A stretch of 64,000 nt of DNA from Voacanga thouarsii (lineage: Eukaryota > Streptophyta > Magnoliopsida > Gentianales > Apocynaceae): NCBI GenBank assembly GCA_026120185.1, contig JANUWF010001179.1:1715501-1779500 (forward strand), written 5' to 3'. Below, piece after piece: positions 31,767 through 43,059 of the stretch. A model generated the notes under the pieces. That model searched no databases. It was not told where the DNA came from and worked only from the letters and a program-made list of their open reading frames with translations. Numbering within the stretch: position 1 is the first letter of the stretch; every line of letters begins with the position of its first letter. A program made the position numbers and the translations under genes.

Positions 31767-33096
31767 CTATGGAGATGGTACAGGAGAGGGTTCAGGAGAA
31801 GAAATCTTGACATCTACAGGCGGTTCAGCCTTGTCCTCTGAAGATTGTTCATCCTTGTCATGATCAGATTGAGAGGCAGAAGGCTTAGCAGAATTTTCAA
31901 TGACAGAAATTCTGTTCTCTAAGATTTTGATTTCTGAGCTAAGAGATTCCAATTTCTCTGCAAAAGAATTGATTGCACTAAGAATATTCTCAGATAGGCC
32001 AAAGTCAGGAATAGTTTCTTCCTCATCAATTTTTCTTTTGGTCCTTGACTTCCCTTCTTCCTTGATCTTTATCAAAATTTCCCTTTCTTTTCCAGCAAAT
32101 TCTCCCAACAATTTCCACGAATTTCCCTCCCTAACATACCCCATTTTTTCAAATGAGTCATAGCTGTAAACATTTGTTCTTGAGGGATCACAAGTAACAT
32201 AATTTAAATCAATATTGAAAAATCTGAAGACTTTGGTCAATAAATTTCCAAACGGAAGAGCCTTGCTAGAAGTATTTCTAGACTGCAATAGTAACTTTGT
32301 TGCCAGAAATCCAAAGTTAATCTATTCCCCTCAACTAAGGCTAACATGACCACCATTTGAAGTATGCTAATAGAGGTTTTATGATCGGAATTGGGTACAA
32401 CAATGGTAGATACCATATGATGAAGGATTCTACCCAATCTGTTCAACCATTTAGAACTGCGATTTCCAGAGTTTTCAAAGCTTTTTCTACCAGTAAATAA
32501 CTTCTCAAAATTTTTCAGACTAAAAATTTCATTTCCTTCAGGAAATTTGTTCAACTCAAAATACTGAAACCCAGCATCACGAACATCACATATTCTATTC
32601 AACATTCTATGGTCGAATTCAAAATCTTTTCCTTCCACCCTTGTTACATACCACCTAATCATGAATCCTCTCTTTGTTTCTTCTAGTTTACCCTTTCTCA
32701 AATTTGCATAAAATTCCCAGACTAAAGAAGTGTAGATTTTCTCATCAACTGATAGTAAACTTCCCCATCCGACATGATCAAACATATCCAGAATTTCGAT
32801 AAGTTCAAAAAAACTGAGTGGTTTACTCGATAACCAGAAATAATAGTTCGATTTCTAGAGACCCAGTCATTGTATACAGATTCACATTTTGAGTCGAGAA
32901 ATTGGGGTACCTAATTTGCAGAACTCAGTTGTTCGGAGGATGATTCAGACGAATCATAATGAGAAGCCGAGAAGTGAGGCTGAGAGGAAGCTTCTTTAGC
33001 TTTGCCCTTTGATGAACCGGAAGTCACTTTCTTTTTCATGGGAGATGATTTCTGCCCCTTCTTCGGTTTTGGAATGGTAGATTTAGTTTTTGCCAT
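31767..33096 (-). pseudogene. SIRE-type env-like extra ORF region
   Basis: Three minus-strand runs in the place of the SIRE env-like gene. 33096-32911 is a Lys/Ser-rich start. 32785-32237 is globular (WGSLLSVDEKIYTSLVWEFYAN, RWYVTRVEGKDFEFDHRML). 32288-31767 has a helical coiled-coil (ILSAINSFAEKLESLSSEIKI) and an acidic Ser/Pro-rich tail ending EPSPVPSP. The middle resembles the 'putative plant transposon protein' domain found in many plant retroelement ORFs. I see no clear signal peptide or transmembrane helix, so 'envelope' is only a positional name. Stops or frame changes separate the runs. Confidence 0.6.
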
Positions 33097-33525
33097 CGAA
33101 AGATTTAAGCTTTTTCAGGGCTTTTTCAGAGATGAAGAGCACGGAGGAATTATTTTGGAAGAAGAACAGTTTTAAGGGTTTTGAATGAGAGAAAACCAAA
33201 AAGCTTTGAATGTCTAGGATAGTGTGAGAACAAAGTGCCTTGGAAACATATGTTTTTCTGAGGAGTTTTGAAAAACGCACAAACCATTTTTTGAAACTCG
33301 AAATTTGGAATAAAAGAATATTAAGCATTGGTTTTGGAAAAAAATCAGATCTGAAATCAACATCCAAAAGTGTGTTTTCCTGAAATGCATTTTGGATGTA
33401 GGAAGTGGATTCTAGCACTGCGTCCAAAACAAAGAACGAGGTATTTTAGATGTTGAACTTTGTTTCCAAAACCATTTCTCTTCACAAATCCTGCATAAGA
33501 AAGACTTATACCACATAGTTAGTTT

Positions 33526-33804
33526 TCAAATTCTTGTAATTCCCAAGCCTCTTCTTAAGTGGTTGAATCTTTCCTCAGCTAGAGGTTTAGTAAAGATATC
33601 TACTAGTTGTTCATCTGTTAAGACATATTCAACACATACATCTCCCTTGAGTACATGGTCTCGGATGAAGTGATGTTTAACTTCAATATGCTTTGTTCTC
33701 GAATGCTGCACTGGATTTTTTGTTAGATTGATAGCACTTGTATTATCACACATTATAGGTACACAATTAAAACTTAGATTAAAATCTTGCAGAGTATTCT
33801 TCAT
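33526..33804 (-). pseudogene. SIRE-type RNase H C-terminus
   Basis: Minus strand, 92 codons: NCVPIMCDNTSAINLTKNPV, then HSRTKHIEVKHHFIRDHV and LTDEQLVDIFTKPLAEERF, the classic end of copia RNase H. The Asp in CDNTSA and the HIEVKHHFIRD helix are preserved. The preceding part (33804-34014) is in other frames with stops. Confidence 0.85.
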
Positions 33805-34014
33805 CCATAAGATTTGAGCACAACAACTTCCTGCTGCAATATATTCAACCTCAGTGGCGCATAATGATACGCAAGCTTGTCTTTTACTGTGCCATGATAC
33901 CAGTGAGTGTCCAAAAAATTGATAATGGCCACTAGTACTTTTTCTTTCAACTTTACACCTTGCATAATCTGTATCAGTATATCCTACAAGATCAAAAGTG
34001 TTAGTACGTGGATA

Positions 34015-35293
34015 CTATAATCCAAAATCATGTGTCCCAATTAGATATCGAAATATGCATTTAACTACACTTAAATGTAATTCCTTTGGACAAGATTGAA
34101 ATTGAGCACAAAGACATATTGAAAACATGAAATCTGGTCGACTAGCAGTAAGATATAGTAGACTTCCAATCATACCTTTATATTTTCGTTCATCTATCTT
34201 CTTACCCTTTTCATCTAGGTCAAGTTTTATGGACGTACTCATAGGTGTGCTGATTTTCTTTGCTTCATTCATTCCAAACCTTTTGAGTGACTCTTTGGCA
34301 TATTTTGCTTGGTTTATGAAGATTCTGTCTTTAGTTTGCTTAATTTGAAATCTGAGAAAGAAGTTCAATTCTCCCATCATACTCATTTCAAATTCTTGCT
34401 ACATAATCTTAGCAAACATCTTGCACAATGAGTCATTAGTAGTGCCAAAAATAATATCATCAACATAGATTTGGACAATTAGTAAGTCACCAGAACAATC
34501 AGATTTGATGAACAAGGTATTATCAATTAAGCCTCTAAAAAATCCTTTTGAGATTAGGAAACCACTAAGCCTTTCATACCAAACTCTTGATTTAGACAAT
34601 TAGTAAGTCACCAGAACAATCAGATTTGATGAACAAGGTATTATCAATTAAGCCTCTAAAAAATCCTTTTGAGATTAGGAAACCACTAAGCCTTTCATAC
34701 CAAACTCTTGGAGCTTGTTTTAACCCATAAAGAGCTTTAGAGAGTTTAAAAACATGATTTGGAAAAAGCTCATGAGTAAAACCAGGTGGCTGCTCAACGT
34801 ACACTTCTCTTCAATAAAGCCATTTAGGAAAGCACTTTTGAAATCCATTTGATAGAGTATGAAATTTTTAAAGGATGCAAAGGTAAATAACATTCGAATT
34901 TATTCTAGTCTAGCAACAGGAGCGAATGTTTCATCATATCCAATGCCTTCCTCTTGATTAAATCCTTAAGCTACTAATCTAGCTTTATTTCTAATTACAG
35001 CCCCCATTTTCATCAAGTTTATTTCTAAAAATCCATTTTGTTCCAATAACAGGATGATCATGCGGTCTAGGAACAAGTTTCCAAACCTGATTTCTTTCGA
35101 ATTGGTTTAACTTTTCTTGCATGGCAATAATCCAAAATTCATCATGTAATGTAATATCAATGCTGTTAGGTTCAATATTTGAAAAAAGAGCAAATTTTTC
35201 GATAAAATACCGTCGAGTTTTAACTCCTTGGTTTGGATCTCCAATAATTTGCTCCTTTGGATGGCCAGATTTGTATTTCCAATCCTTTGGCAA
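34015..35293 (-). pseudogene. SIRE-type reverse transcriptase with internal tandem duplication
   Basis: Minus strand: HDEFWIIAMQEKLNQFERNQVW and VIGTKWIFRNKLDENG near 35130-35000, then VEQPPGFTHELFPNHVFKLSK and LYGLKQAPRVWYERLSGF, then LLIVQIYVDDIIFGTTN with intact YVDD, and MSMMGELNFFLRFQIKQTKD. A 121-base tandem duplication (34474-34710) repeats the segment RVWYERLSGF to GDLLIV. Because 121 is not a multiple of three, it shifts the frame. Further stops lie near 34810-34990. Confidence 0.85.
34474..34710 (-). repeat. 121-base tandem duplication inside RT
   Basis: The block 34474-34589 is repeated, apparently identically, at 34595-34710, period 121. No trace exists of the duplication in related RTs, so it is specific to this copy and recent. 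Confidence 0.9.
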
Positions 35294-35329
35294 TTGATGA
35301 TTTGCAAAAACTTCAGTTTGTTTTCTCTC

Positions 35330-36499
35330 TTATTCTTTCTGCAATTCTTCAATTTCCTCTTCTTTTACATGAGTGTCTAATGATGGAGCTTTAACCTGAT
35401 CTAATTTAACTTCATTTGAATTTCCTACATCATCGTCATCTCTTTTTGAAGTATAAATGTTAGATTCATCAAATACAACATGCACAGATTCCTCCATACA
35501 AAGTGTTCTTTTATTGTATACTCTATAAGCTTTCTTGTTGGAAGAATATCCAAGAAATATAGCCTCATCAGACTTGCTATCAAAATTTTCAAGATTATCT
35601 CTTGTATTTAGAATGAAACATTTACATCCAAAAACTTTAAAATAAGAGATAGAAGGTGTTTTGTCAAACATAAGTTCAAAAGGAGTTTTTCTTAAAAATG
35701 GTCTTAACATAACTCGGTTTATTGTGTAGCATGTTGTGTTAACAGCTTCCGCCCAAAAGTATTTTCGAAGAACATTTTCACAAAGCATTGATCTAGCCAT
35801 TTCTTGCAAGGTCCGATTTTTCTTTTCAACAACACCATTCTATTGAGGAGTTTTAGCTGCTGAAAAATTATGAAAGACTCCATTTTCATCACAGAAGTGA
35901 GTAAATTCGCTGTAACAAAATTCTTTTCCATTGTCACTTCTAATAGAAATCAGTTTGCATCCAATCAAGTTTTGGACGCTCTTAATCAGTTTTGAAAATT
36001 CAGTAAAGACTTCATCTTTTTGTCCAAAAAATAATGTCCAGGTAAATCTAAAAAAATCATCAACAATTACATATGCATATTTTTTACCCCCAAGACTAGC
36101 AATCATCATAGGTCCAAATAAATCCATATGAACTAATTCAAGTGGTTTTGAGGTAGAAATCATTTTCTTTTATTTAAAAAAGGTTTTAATTTGCTTTCCA
36201 AATTGACATGCATCATAGATTTTGTGTTTATCAAATTTCATTTTTTGAAGCCCTCTAACAAGTTCTTTTAAGGATAGTTTGTTTAATAAATCAAAGGATA
36301 TATGACCTAATCTTCTATGCCAAAGATAGCCATCATTGTCATGTAAGGATAGACATCTAATTCCATTAGCTACAAGGTCATTGAGATAAAACACATATAC
36401 ATTTTCCCATGCGTTTGGCAGTAAAGATGGTTTCAAGATTTCCACTATCAAGTATAGAGCAAGAATCTTTTTCAAAAATAACTTTGCAACTATTGTCAC
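35330..36499 (-). pseudogene. SIRE-type gag-pre-integrase and integrase
   Basis: 36499-36170 gives YLWHRRLGHISFDLLNKLSL (the two His) and YDACQFGKQ. The second Cys of the pair is not seen where the family has CxxC (DACQFGK), so the finger has lost or changed a Cys. 36163-35840 gives LVHMDLFGPM, VIVDDFFRFTWTLF and IRSDNGKEFCYSEF (first two catalytic Asp). 35809-35330 continues MARSMLCENVLRKYFWAEAV to an acidic linker. The catalytic Glu region near 35830-35850 lies at a frame break. Confidence 0.8.
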
Positions 36500-36710
36500 A
36501 AAGTTGGCTAATGCTAAGCAGATTATATTTTAAATCATCAATAAGTAAGACTTGCTTTATAAATGTTAAGGAACCTTTACCAATATTACCAATGCCGAGA
36601 ATCTTCCCTTTCTTCTTGTCTCCAAATGTAACAAATCCTTCATTTATTGTCTGAATATTTTCTAACAAAGCTGCATTTCTAATCATATGTCTTGAACAAC
36701 CACTGTCCAA
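36378..36710 (-). pseudogene. SIRE-type protease
   Basis: Minus strand: DSGCSRHMIRN (catalytic D-S-G), then FVTFGDKKKGKILGIGNIGK and LLIDDLKYNLLSISQLCDN, the usual copia protease and its hand-over to gag-pre-integrase. The frame overlaps that of the next domain because of a frameshift near 36400-36490. Confidence 0.8.
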
Positions 36711-36740
36711 GAACTGCTCGGTAAAGCTTAAAGACCGTGC

Positions 36741-37502
36741 CTATACATAAGAAGAAGAGATGATTTTTGGTACCCATACTTTCTTAGGTCCATGAAGGTT
36801 AGTAATATTTTCTTTGATTTTCCAGAAGGTAGCTCCACCGGATTCCACTTTTCTTTTAACAAGACATCTTGAAACTATATGTCTAGGTTTTTCACAATAC
36901 GTGCATGCCTTGTATGTGTTGTGAGTAGGTTTAGCAAACTGAAACTTGTTCTTTTTGTAGTTATTCTTATGTTCATGTCCTAACCCACTCTGATTTCCCG
37001 TTAAACTAAATTTGGGCTTGCAAATTTTGTCTTTATCTTCATGTTTATATTCAAAGCCACTTCGATTTCCAGCATAAACAAATCTAGGCATGCAAATTTT
37101 GTCATTATCCTCATGTTTATATTCTAAGCCACTTTGATTTCCAGCATAAACAAATCCGGGCATGCAAGTTTTGTTTTTATCCTCATGGTAATATCCTAAG
37201 CCACTTCGATTACCAAAATGATATTGCGTTCCGAGAAGTTTTTCCAGATTGCTTTTACCATTTGTGAATTTCTCAATGCAATTGGTAAGATTATTTACAC
37301 TAATTTTCATATCATCAAAGGTGCTAACCATGCATTCAAGAGTTTGAATTTTATCACATAGGTTTTTATTTTCCAGAGATGCATGATATAAGACAATCAT
37401 GCTCACATCTTTCTCAATTATAGCACACATATGTGTTTCAAGAGATATTTCGTAGACATTCAACAAAGCTTTATTTTCTTTCATCAGACAATTTACCTTC
37501 AA
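36741..37502 (-). pseudogene. SIRE-type gag C-terminal part with 24-residue repeats
   Basis: 253 open codons on the minus strand. A Leu/Asn-rich helical start is followed by three-and-a-bit tandem repeats of 24 residues (72 bases), each with SG..Y.HED..K.CMP.FVYAGN. Then comes a second zinc-knuckle-like motif CTYCEKPRHIVSRC (C-x2-C-x4-H-x4-C). This lies between the first knuckle and the protease, where SIRE-lineage gags have an extended region. Confidence 0.7.
36985..37215 (-). repeat. Tandem coding repeat, period 72 bases
   Basis: The anchor strings 'ctgatttcc', 'tcgatttcc', 'ttgatttcc' and 'tcgattacc' occur at about 36989, 37061, 37133 and 37205, exactly 72 apart. The period keeps the frame. 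Confidence 0.85.
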
Positions 37503-37512
37503 CTTTAAATCT

Positions 37513-38712
37513 TTATTTTTTTCTGGATAATTTTTTTAATTCATAAAACATATCACATAACAACTCATTAGGATCAACATGCTTTTCAGTCATAGATGTA
37601 TATGAATTAGACATGCATTCTGATGTTGAAAAGTTTACCTCATTTTCCAAAGCCATGAAGCAAATGTTGGCAGTTTCTTCCTCAGATTCTTCATTTAAGT
37701 CCCAAGCTCCCGTCAATCCTTTACCTTTCTTGACCTTCAGGTCTTTCCTCTTCTTAGACACATTTCTTTCCTTTCCTTTTACAAACGGACAGTCTGCAAT
37801 GAAGTGATCCGTGCTTTTACATTCAAAGCATTGAGGTTTGAAGCCGGAGGTTTGTCATTTCTTTCTTATAAGCTTCCTTCATCATTTGTTGTTTCCTTTG
37901 AACATCCTTCTGAATTTTTTTGCTATCATTGCTAAGTCATCACTGTCCATTTCCATGCCTTCGCTGCTTTCCGAATAACTTGTTTCTCCATCATCACTTT
38001 TAGACTTTAGAGCAATCCCTTTTCTGCCTCTATCAAGATTATCATATTCATGAAACCCTTTAAGCTTCATCTCATGAGTTAAAAGAGATCCGATCAACTC
38101 TTCAGTAGGTAAGGATTTCAAATCCTTGGATTCTTTTACAGCAAGAGTTTTAGGCTGCCAACTTTTTGGTAAAGCATCAAGAATTTTCTGATTTTGTTCC
38201 CCAAGGGAATAAATCTTTCCGTAAGCTTTCAGACTATTTGAGATATTAGTAAATCTTGTGAATATATCAGTGATGCTTTCATTTGGCTTCATAGTAAATA
38301 ATTCATAATCATGAATAAGAAGCCCTAGTTTTTATTCTTTGACTTGATTAGTTCCCTCATGGGTGACTTCTAGCAATCTCCACATATCATGGGCTGAATC
38401 ACAACCACTAACACGGTTGTATTTAGTCGCATCTAGAGCACAACACAAAATGTTCATAGCTTGAAAATTTAAAGTCATTTTCGCATTGTCTTCTACACTA
38501 TACTCATCATTCTATTTAGGTATTTTTATGCCATCAATCATCTTTGATTGAATAAAAGTACCATGCTCTATTAAACTCCATAACTCGAAGTTAATAGAAC
38601 ACACATAAATTTTTATTCTATTTTTCCAGAAAGTATAGTTATTTCCATTAAACAAAGGAAGATGATTTGTTGAAGACCCTTCAACATATGGAAGAGAGGA
38701 TGAGCTTGCCAT
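37513..38712 (-). pseudogene. SIRE-type gag, broken
   Basis: ATG at 38712 opens a Ser-rich start and LFNGNNYTFWKNRIKIYV, the copia gag start (UBN2-like). A stop lies at 38512-38514 and another near 38330. 38292-37882 gives NESITDIFTRFTNISNSLKA and LDALPKSWQPKTLAVKESKD. The first zinc knuckle CFECKSTDHFIADC is at 37841-37800, after a frame change. 37761-37513 is an acidic linker (EESEEETANICFMALE). Confidence 0.8.
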
Positions 38713-38758
38713 TAAGATCTTTTCTACAAGACTATTAAACCAAGAGTATGTAGACCTC

Positions 38759-38770
38759 GCTCTGATACCA
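38759..38770 (-). promoter_or_regulatory. tRNA-Met primer-binding site of SIRE-type element
   Basis: On the minus strand TGGTATCAGAGC directly follows the 5' LTR edge. Confidence 0.85.
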
Positions 38771-38772
38771 AA

Positions 38773-39875
38773 TGAAAAACCTTAGAGGGGGGGTGAATAA
38801 GGTTTTTGGCAAGTAAAAACAATTTTTTCGAAGAGTCTAAAATGCTGAACAAGGATGATCACCAAGATACTTGGACTGACTTTATTGTTGCATTGAAAGC
38901 TGTCCAAGCACTTGTAGATGTGTATCCAGATTTAGATAGTGAAAGAACATAAAAACAGTACAAGAACCACTGAATTAAAATGAGACAAGAGATGTATAGT
39001 AGTTTGATCACAATGATCTACGTCCACTACCTTAAGCCTCACACTTAAGGATTTTCAACCCTATTTCATTAACCTCACTTAATGAAACAGCCACATACAA
39101 GAAAGGATCACCACACTAGGTTTTGCACAACCTCTCAAACACATCAAGGCTCACCCCTATGGGTTTTACACCACAATCTTGAACATACACACAACAAGGG
39201 TTACCTCTATGGGTTTTACCACACAACCTTGCACTTACAACAACACAAGGATCACCCCTATGGGTTTTACCACACAACCTTACAACACAAGGATTACCCC
39301 TATGGGTTTTACCACACAAACTTGCACTTACAACAGAGAATTGAAAATCAACATAACAGAGATAAGCTCACTTACTTGAGTAGATATTCTCTCAGATACA
39401 AGCCACAAAATACTGTTATCTTTGATACACAATGAACTCACTTTGAAGCTAAGATAAAATGAGTTTTTTGAAAATATTGAGCAATAGTGTTTCTAAGATG
39501 AATGTTTCAAAAATCTTACTTGTAATCTTGCTTTAAAGACTATTTATAGAGCCAAAAGTGGAGTGCCAATGGTCATAAAAAAAACGACTATAAATTTTTC
39601 TGTTTAAACTCATCCGAGTTTTAGACTCGGGTTTTGGACGAAGATACATCCAAAAGTTAAGTTCAAAATGGCATATCCCTGAAAGAAATTCTTCGACCCG
39701 GTTTACATGATTTTGGATGAACCTTTTGGATTCAAACTGTTCTATCCAAAATTCTGTGAATTTTAAAATCTTTGAGAAACATCTCATTTGAAGCTTCAAG
39801 GTAAAGTCAAATGAATCAAAAGATAAGAAGATATAGGAAATAATAGATATACCTTAATGACACTTCCTAGTCTAA
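38773..39875 (-). repeat. SIRE-type 5' LTR, outer end lost
   Basis: Starts TGAAAAACCTTAGAGGGGGGG on the plus strand and matches the split left LTR by eye at roughly 94-95 percent. Identity ends after 'cctagtctaa' at 39875, where the other LTR continues for another 230 bases. The outer edge was therefore deleted or replaced by the tandem array that follows. Confidence 0.85.
39140..39340. repeat. Minisatellite inside the SIRE-type LTR
   Basis: Five units of the type CACCCCTATGGGTTTTACCA plus CAACCTTGCACTTACAACA, period about 35-50. The left LTR carries fewer units. Short imperfect repeats like this are common in SIRE LTRs. Confidence 0.8.
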
Positions 39876-40245
39876 CCTTGTTACCAGTTAAAAATCTATT
39901 CTACAATATATATAGATATATATATATATATATCCGTAAAACTTTCTATTAATAAAACTAAAACTAATGTTTTATTTAGCAGTAAAACAAATGAAAAAGA
40001 AAAAAAAAAAAAGAAGATTGAGATCTTCCAACCTTGTTACAAGTTAAAAATCAAGCACTTAAGTCAGGTAAATATCTATTCTACAGAAAAAAAATATTGG
40101 TAAAACTTTCTATTAACATAGCTAAAACTAATGTTTTATTTAGCAATAAAACAAATGAAAAATAGGGGGAAAACAAAGAAGAAGAAGATTGAGATCTTCC
40201 AACTTTGTTACAAGTTAAAAATCAAGCACTTAAGTCAGGTAAATA
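39876..40245. repeat. Tandem array of about 156-171 bases, built from a Helitron-end-like sequence
   Basis: The string 'ccttgttac-agttaaaaat', then 'tctattctaca', then 'aaaactttctatta', 'taaaactaatgttttattta' and 'gattgagatcttccaa' occurs from 39876, from 40031 and (partly) from 40202. The third unit runs directly into the Helitron 5' end. The TCTATTCTACA start is shared by all three units. Confidence 0.75.
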
Positions 40246-40359
40246 TCTATTCTACATAATATATATATAAAAGGAGTTGCGGAAGGTTCCCATTGTAACA
40301 TGTGGCAGCATTCGCAGCTCCCATTATAACACATAGAAATATCTTGAGTTGACATATGG

Positions 40360-40970
40360 TATCGTTGAATTGAAATAAATATTATTTTTTTTAAAAATAT
40401 AAAAGTTATCTAAATTAATTGAATTCATATTATTTTTTTTAAAAGAAAATGTAAAAATTATCTTCATTCACTGAATTCAAATAAATCAAATGAATGTATT
40501 TTTTTTAAAGGAAATGTCAAGAGTATATGGATTCATTGAATCCAGACCTTTATTTGAATAATTAATTCATATTAGTTTTTTAAAAAATAAAGTAACAGTT
40601 ATCTTCATTCACAAAATTCAAATGAATTCAATGAATTTAGATAAATCAAATGAATGTATTTTTTTTTTTAAGGAAATATCAAGAGTATTTTGAATTCATT
40701 GATTATCTAAATTCAATTTAAATGAACGTGATTCATTTCAATTATTTTTTTAAAAAATATAAAAGTTATCTGAATTAATTGAATTCATATTATTTTTTAA
40801 AAAGAAAATGTAAAAGTTATCTTCATTCACTGAATTTAAATAAATCAAATGAATGTGTATTTTTTTTTTTTTAAAGAGTATCTGGATTCATTGAATCTAG
40901 ACCTTTATCTGAATAATTAATTCATATTATTTTTTTTAAAAATAATGTAAAAGTTATCTTCATTCACGAA
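40360..40970. repeat. AT-rich degenerate repeats, left block
   Basis: Repeated strings 'gaattcattgaatt', 'aaataaatcaaatgaatgtattttttt', 'aaaagttatcttcattcact' at roughly 180-base intervals. The same unit returns at 43060-43550 on the far side of the viral insert. Confidence 0.75.
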
Positions 40971-40974
40971 AAAG

Positions 40975-43030
40975 ACGTAAATGTTTCAAGTGTTGTTCAA
41001 GGGATTCACTAAAGATTAATACATCATCCATATAGATGATACTAAATGATGTATAAGGATTAAAGATATCGTTCATTACTTTCTAGAATTCACTGGGGGC
41101 ATTCTTTAACCCAAAGGGCATGACATTCCATTCATATTGACCAAAGGGAACATTAAATGCGGTTTTATATTGATCTTCTTTTTTAATCTGAATTTGCTAA
41201 AAAAGACTCCTCTGTATCTCTTCAAAAGTTACATGCAGAAATCAAAGACCTAAAATAAGAAATTAAATGGCTAAAAGAACATAATACTCAACGTATTACA
41301 TATATTAATCAGATTAATATAGATTTAGTCCAACTGAATTTAGAAAAACCTTTAATAGTTACTACTATTAACACTTCCCTATCAGATACAAAACATGACC
41401 AAGAAATATCTTGAAACATTTATCTGAATTCATTGAATTAATAACTAATTGAGGAACACCACATTCTTTTTCAGCATTATTGTTTACATAAAAGGCTGCA
41501 CAAGACCAAGGTGGTCTTGATTCTCTAATTAAAGCTTTAGTTAATGAAGTCTGTATTTCCTGTTTACAATATTCTAGTAATTCGGAAATAAAATGTTCTT
41601 TCCAGAACGCATGATGACAATCTGATCTTAATTAATATTACCTTTTGCAGGAACATATCTTTATACCATCTAAAGTCATTGAGTTTTGGACAAGTTAAAT
41701 TCGTAAGGATTTCAAAACTTCGGTCAGTTAATTGTCGAGGATTTCCTACAAAATGCTGGGTTAAAGTGAACATAAAGGTGTTTAAACAATCAGAAATAGT
41801 TTCTATTGTTTGAATGGGCTGTCTTTTTACATCTTGGATGATTTTGGTTTGTACTTTGGTGGCATTCAAAATTTCATGCTACTGTGTTCAGTGAGCTAGT
41901 TATTCCAGATTATATTTCATTCTAATCTGATGAGAGTAATATTTTTGTAAAAGTTGGGCTCTTTCTGTTTCAGAGATAAAAATTATCTTCGAAAACTTTG
42001 GAATAGGCCCTATAATAAGCTTAAATATGAGTGGTATTTTGCTATTGTCTTTGAAACAGAAAGAGCCCAACTTTTACAAAAATATTATTCTCATCATATT
42101 AGAATGAAACAACATTTAGATTTCTTTGATTGGTATGAACTAATTCCTTATAAAAAATGAAATGCGTTAAATGTTATTACCAAAAAATGGTATACAACCA
42201 AAAATGAAATAAAAGAATCTTAGGTAGTTATGCCATCTTTTTTAGGATGGTCTAGGATAGTAATTCCTAGTATAAAGATTCGCAAACTGGTTTTTGGTGC
42301 TTTTATACGTAAGCTTGTTTAGTTGTTCTGGTGGATGATTAATATCTATTACAGAGACTAATTGACCTAAGGTTTGAAGATGAGATCTAAAACTTGATTC
42401 TGCTACATCTTTTGTTTTTTATTTATTTAACTTTTCATTAACTTCTTTAATAAAATCTAAGTCATCTAGATTCATAGTTCCTTTTTCTAGTTTTACTTTT
42501 TTAGGTTCAAACAAAATATGTTTAAAGACTGGATTTGGATCTATGGATTGTTTTGGATTAAACTATTTGAATTTTGGAATTTCTCTAACAGAGGAATTAT
42601 TAACTAACTGTTCAACTTTACTAGCCATAGTAATTAACATCTGATTTGTATAATTATTCTGTTGAATAACTTTATTTAAATCGCGATTGGTAACATCACC
42701 TTGTTTATCTAAATTTTCTAATTTAAAGGGTGAAGCTGTTACAACTTGATTTTCTACTGGAATCTTAATTTCTTTGGAAGAAGGAAATACAGATTCTTTT
42801 ATTTCATTTTTGGTTGTATACCATTTTTTGGTAATAACATTTAACACATTTCGTTTTTTGATAAAGTGATTAGTTCATACCAATCAAAGAAATCTAAATA
42901 TTGTTTCATTCTAATCTGATGAGAATGATATTTTTGTAAAAGTTAGACTCTTTCTGTTTCAGAGACAGTAGCAAAATACCACTCACATTTAAGCTTATTA
43001 CAGAGACTATTCCAAAGTTTTCGACCAAAG
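40975..43030. mobile_element. Pararetrovirus block C inside the Helitron, strand-switching mosaic
   Basis: Pieces in order: minus RT core 41190-40975 (PFGQYEWNVMPFGLKNAP, then YMDDVLIFSESLEQHLKH, catalytic YMDD intact); plus linker 41190-41390; minus coat/RT deletion fusion and movement scrap 41985-41390; plus movement scrap 41985-42220; minus movement/coat N-terminal part 43030-42220, whose longest frame is 42847-42563. All joints are abrupt and without duplications. Several joints are shared with block A. All frames are short and broken. Confidence 0.75.
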
Positions 43031-43059
43031 TTCTGAAAACTACCTCACTGAACAACAGT

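Larger units (their letters stand above)
15214..39875 (-). mobile_element. SIRE/Maximus-type Ty1/copia element, minus strand, nested host
   Basis: Minus-strand element with a 5' LTR at 38773-39875, tRNA-Met primer site at 38759-38770, gag and pol from 38712 to 33526, an extra env-like ORF region 33096-31767, a purine tract at 30234-30250 and a 3' LTR 15214-30233 split by another element. Order PR-IN-RT-RH marks Ty1/copia, and the extra downstream ORF with coiled coil suggests the SIRE/Maximus lineage. Its own length without the insert is about 11 kb. The 5' LTR lacks its outer 230 bases, so no target-site duplication can be read; the left flank is 'tatac'. Stops in every domain make it dead. 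Confidence 0.85.

Noticed and set aside
36985..37215. Regular repeats that might suggest a CRISPR array
   Set aside because: Period 72 with no unique spacers, in a coding frame of gag, in a plant genome.
39116..39379. Repetitive short ORFs on both strands (e.g. ...GKTHRGNPCV... and ...GFTTQPCTYN...)
   Set aside because: They are translations of the LTR minisatellite.
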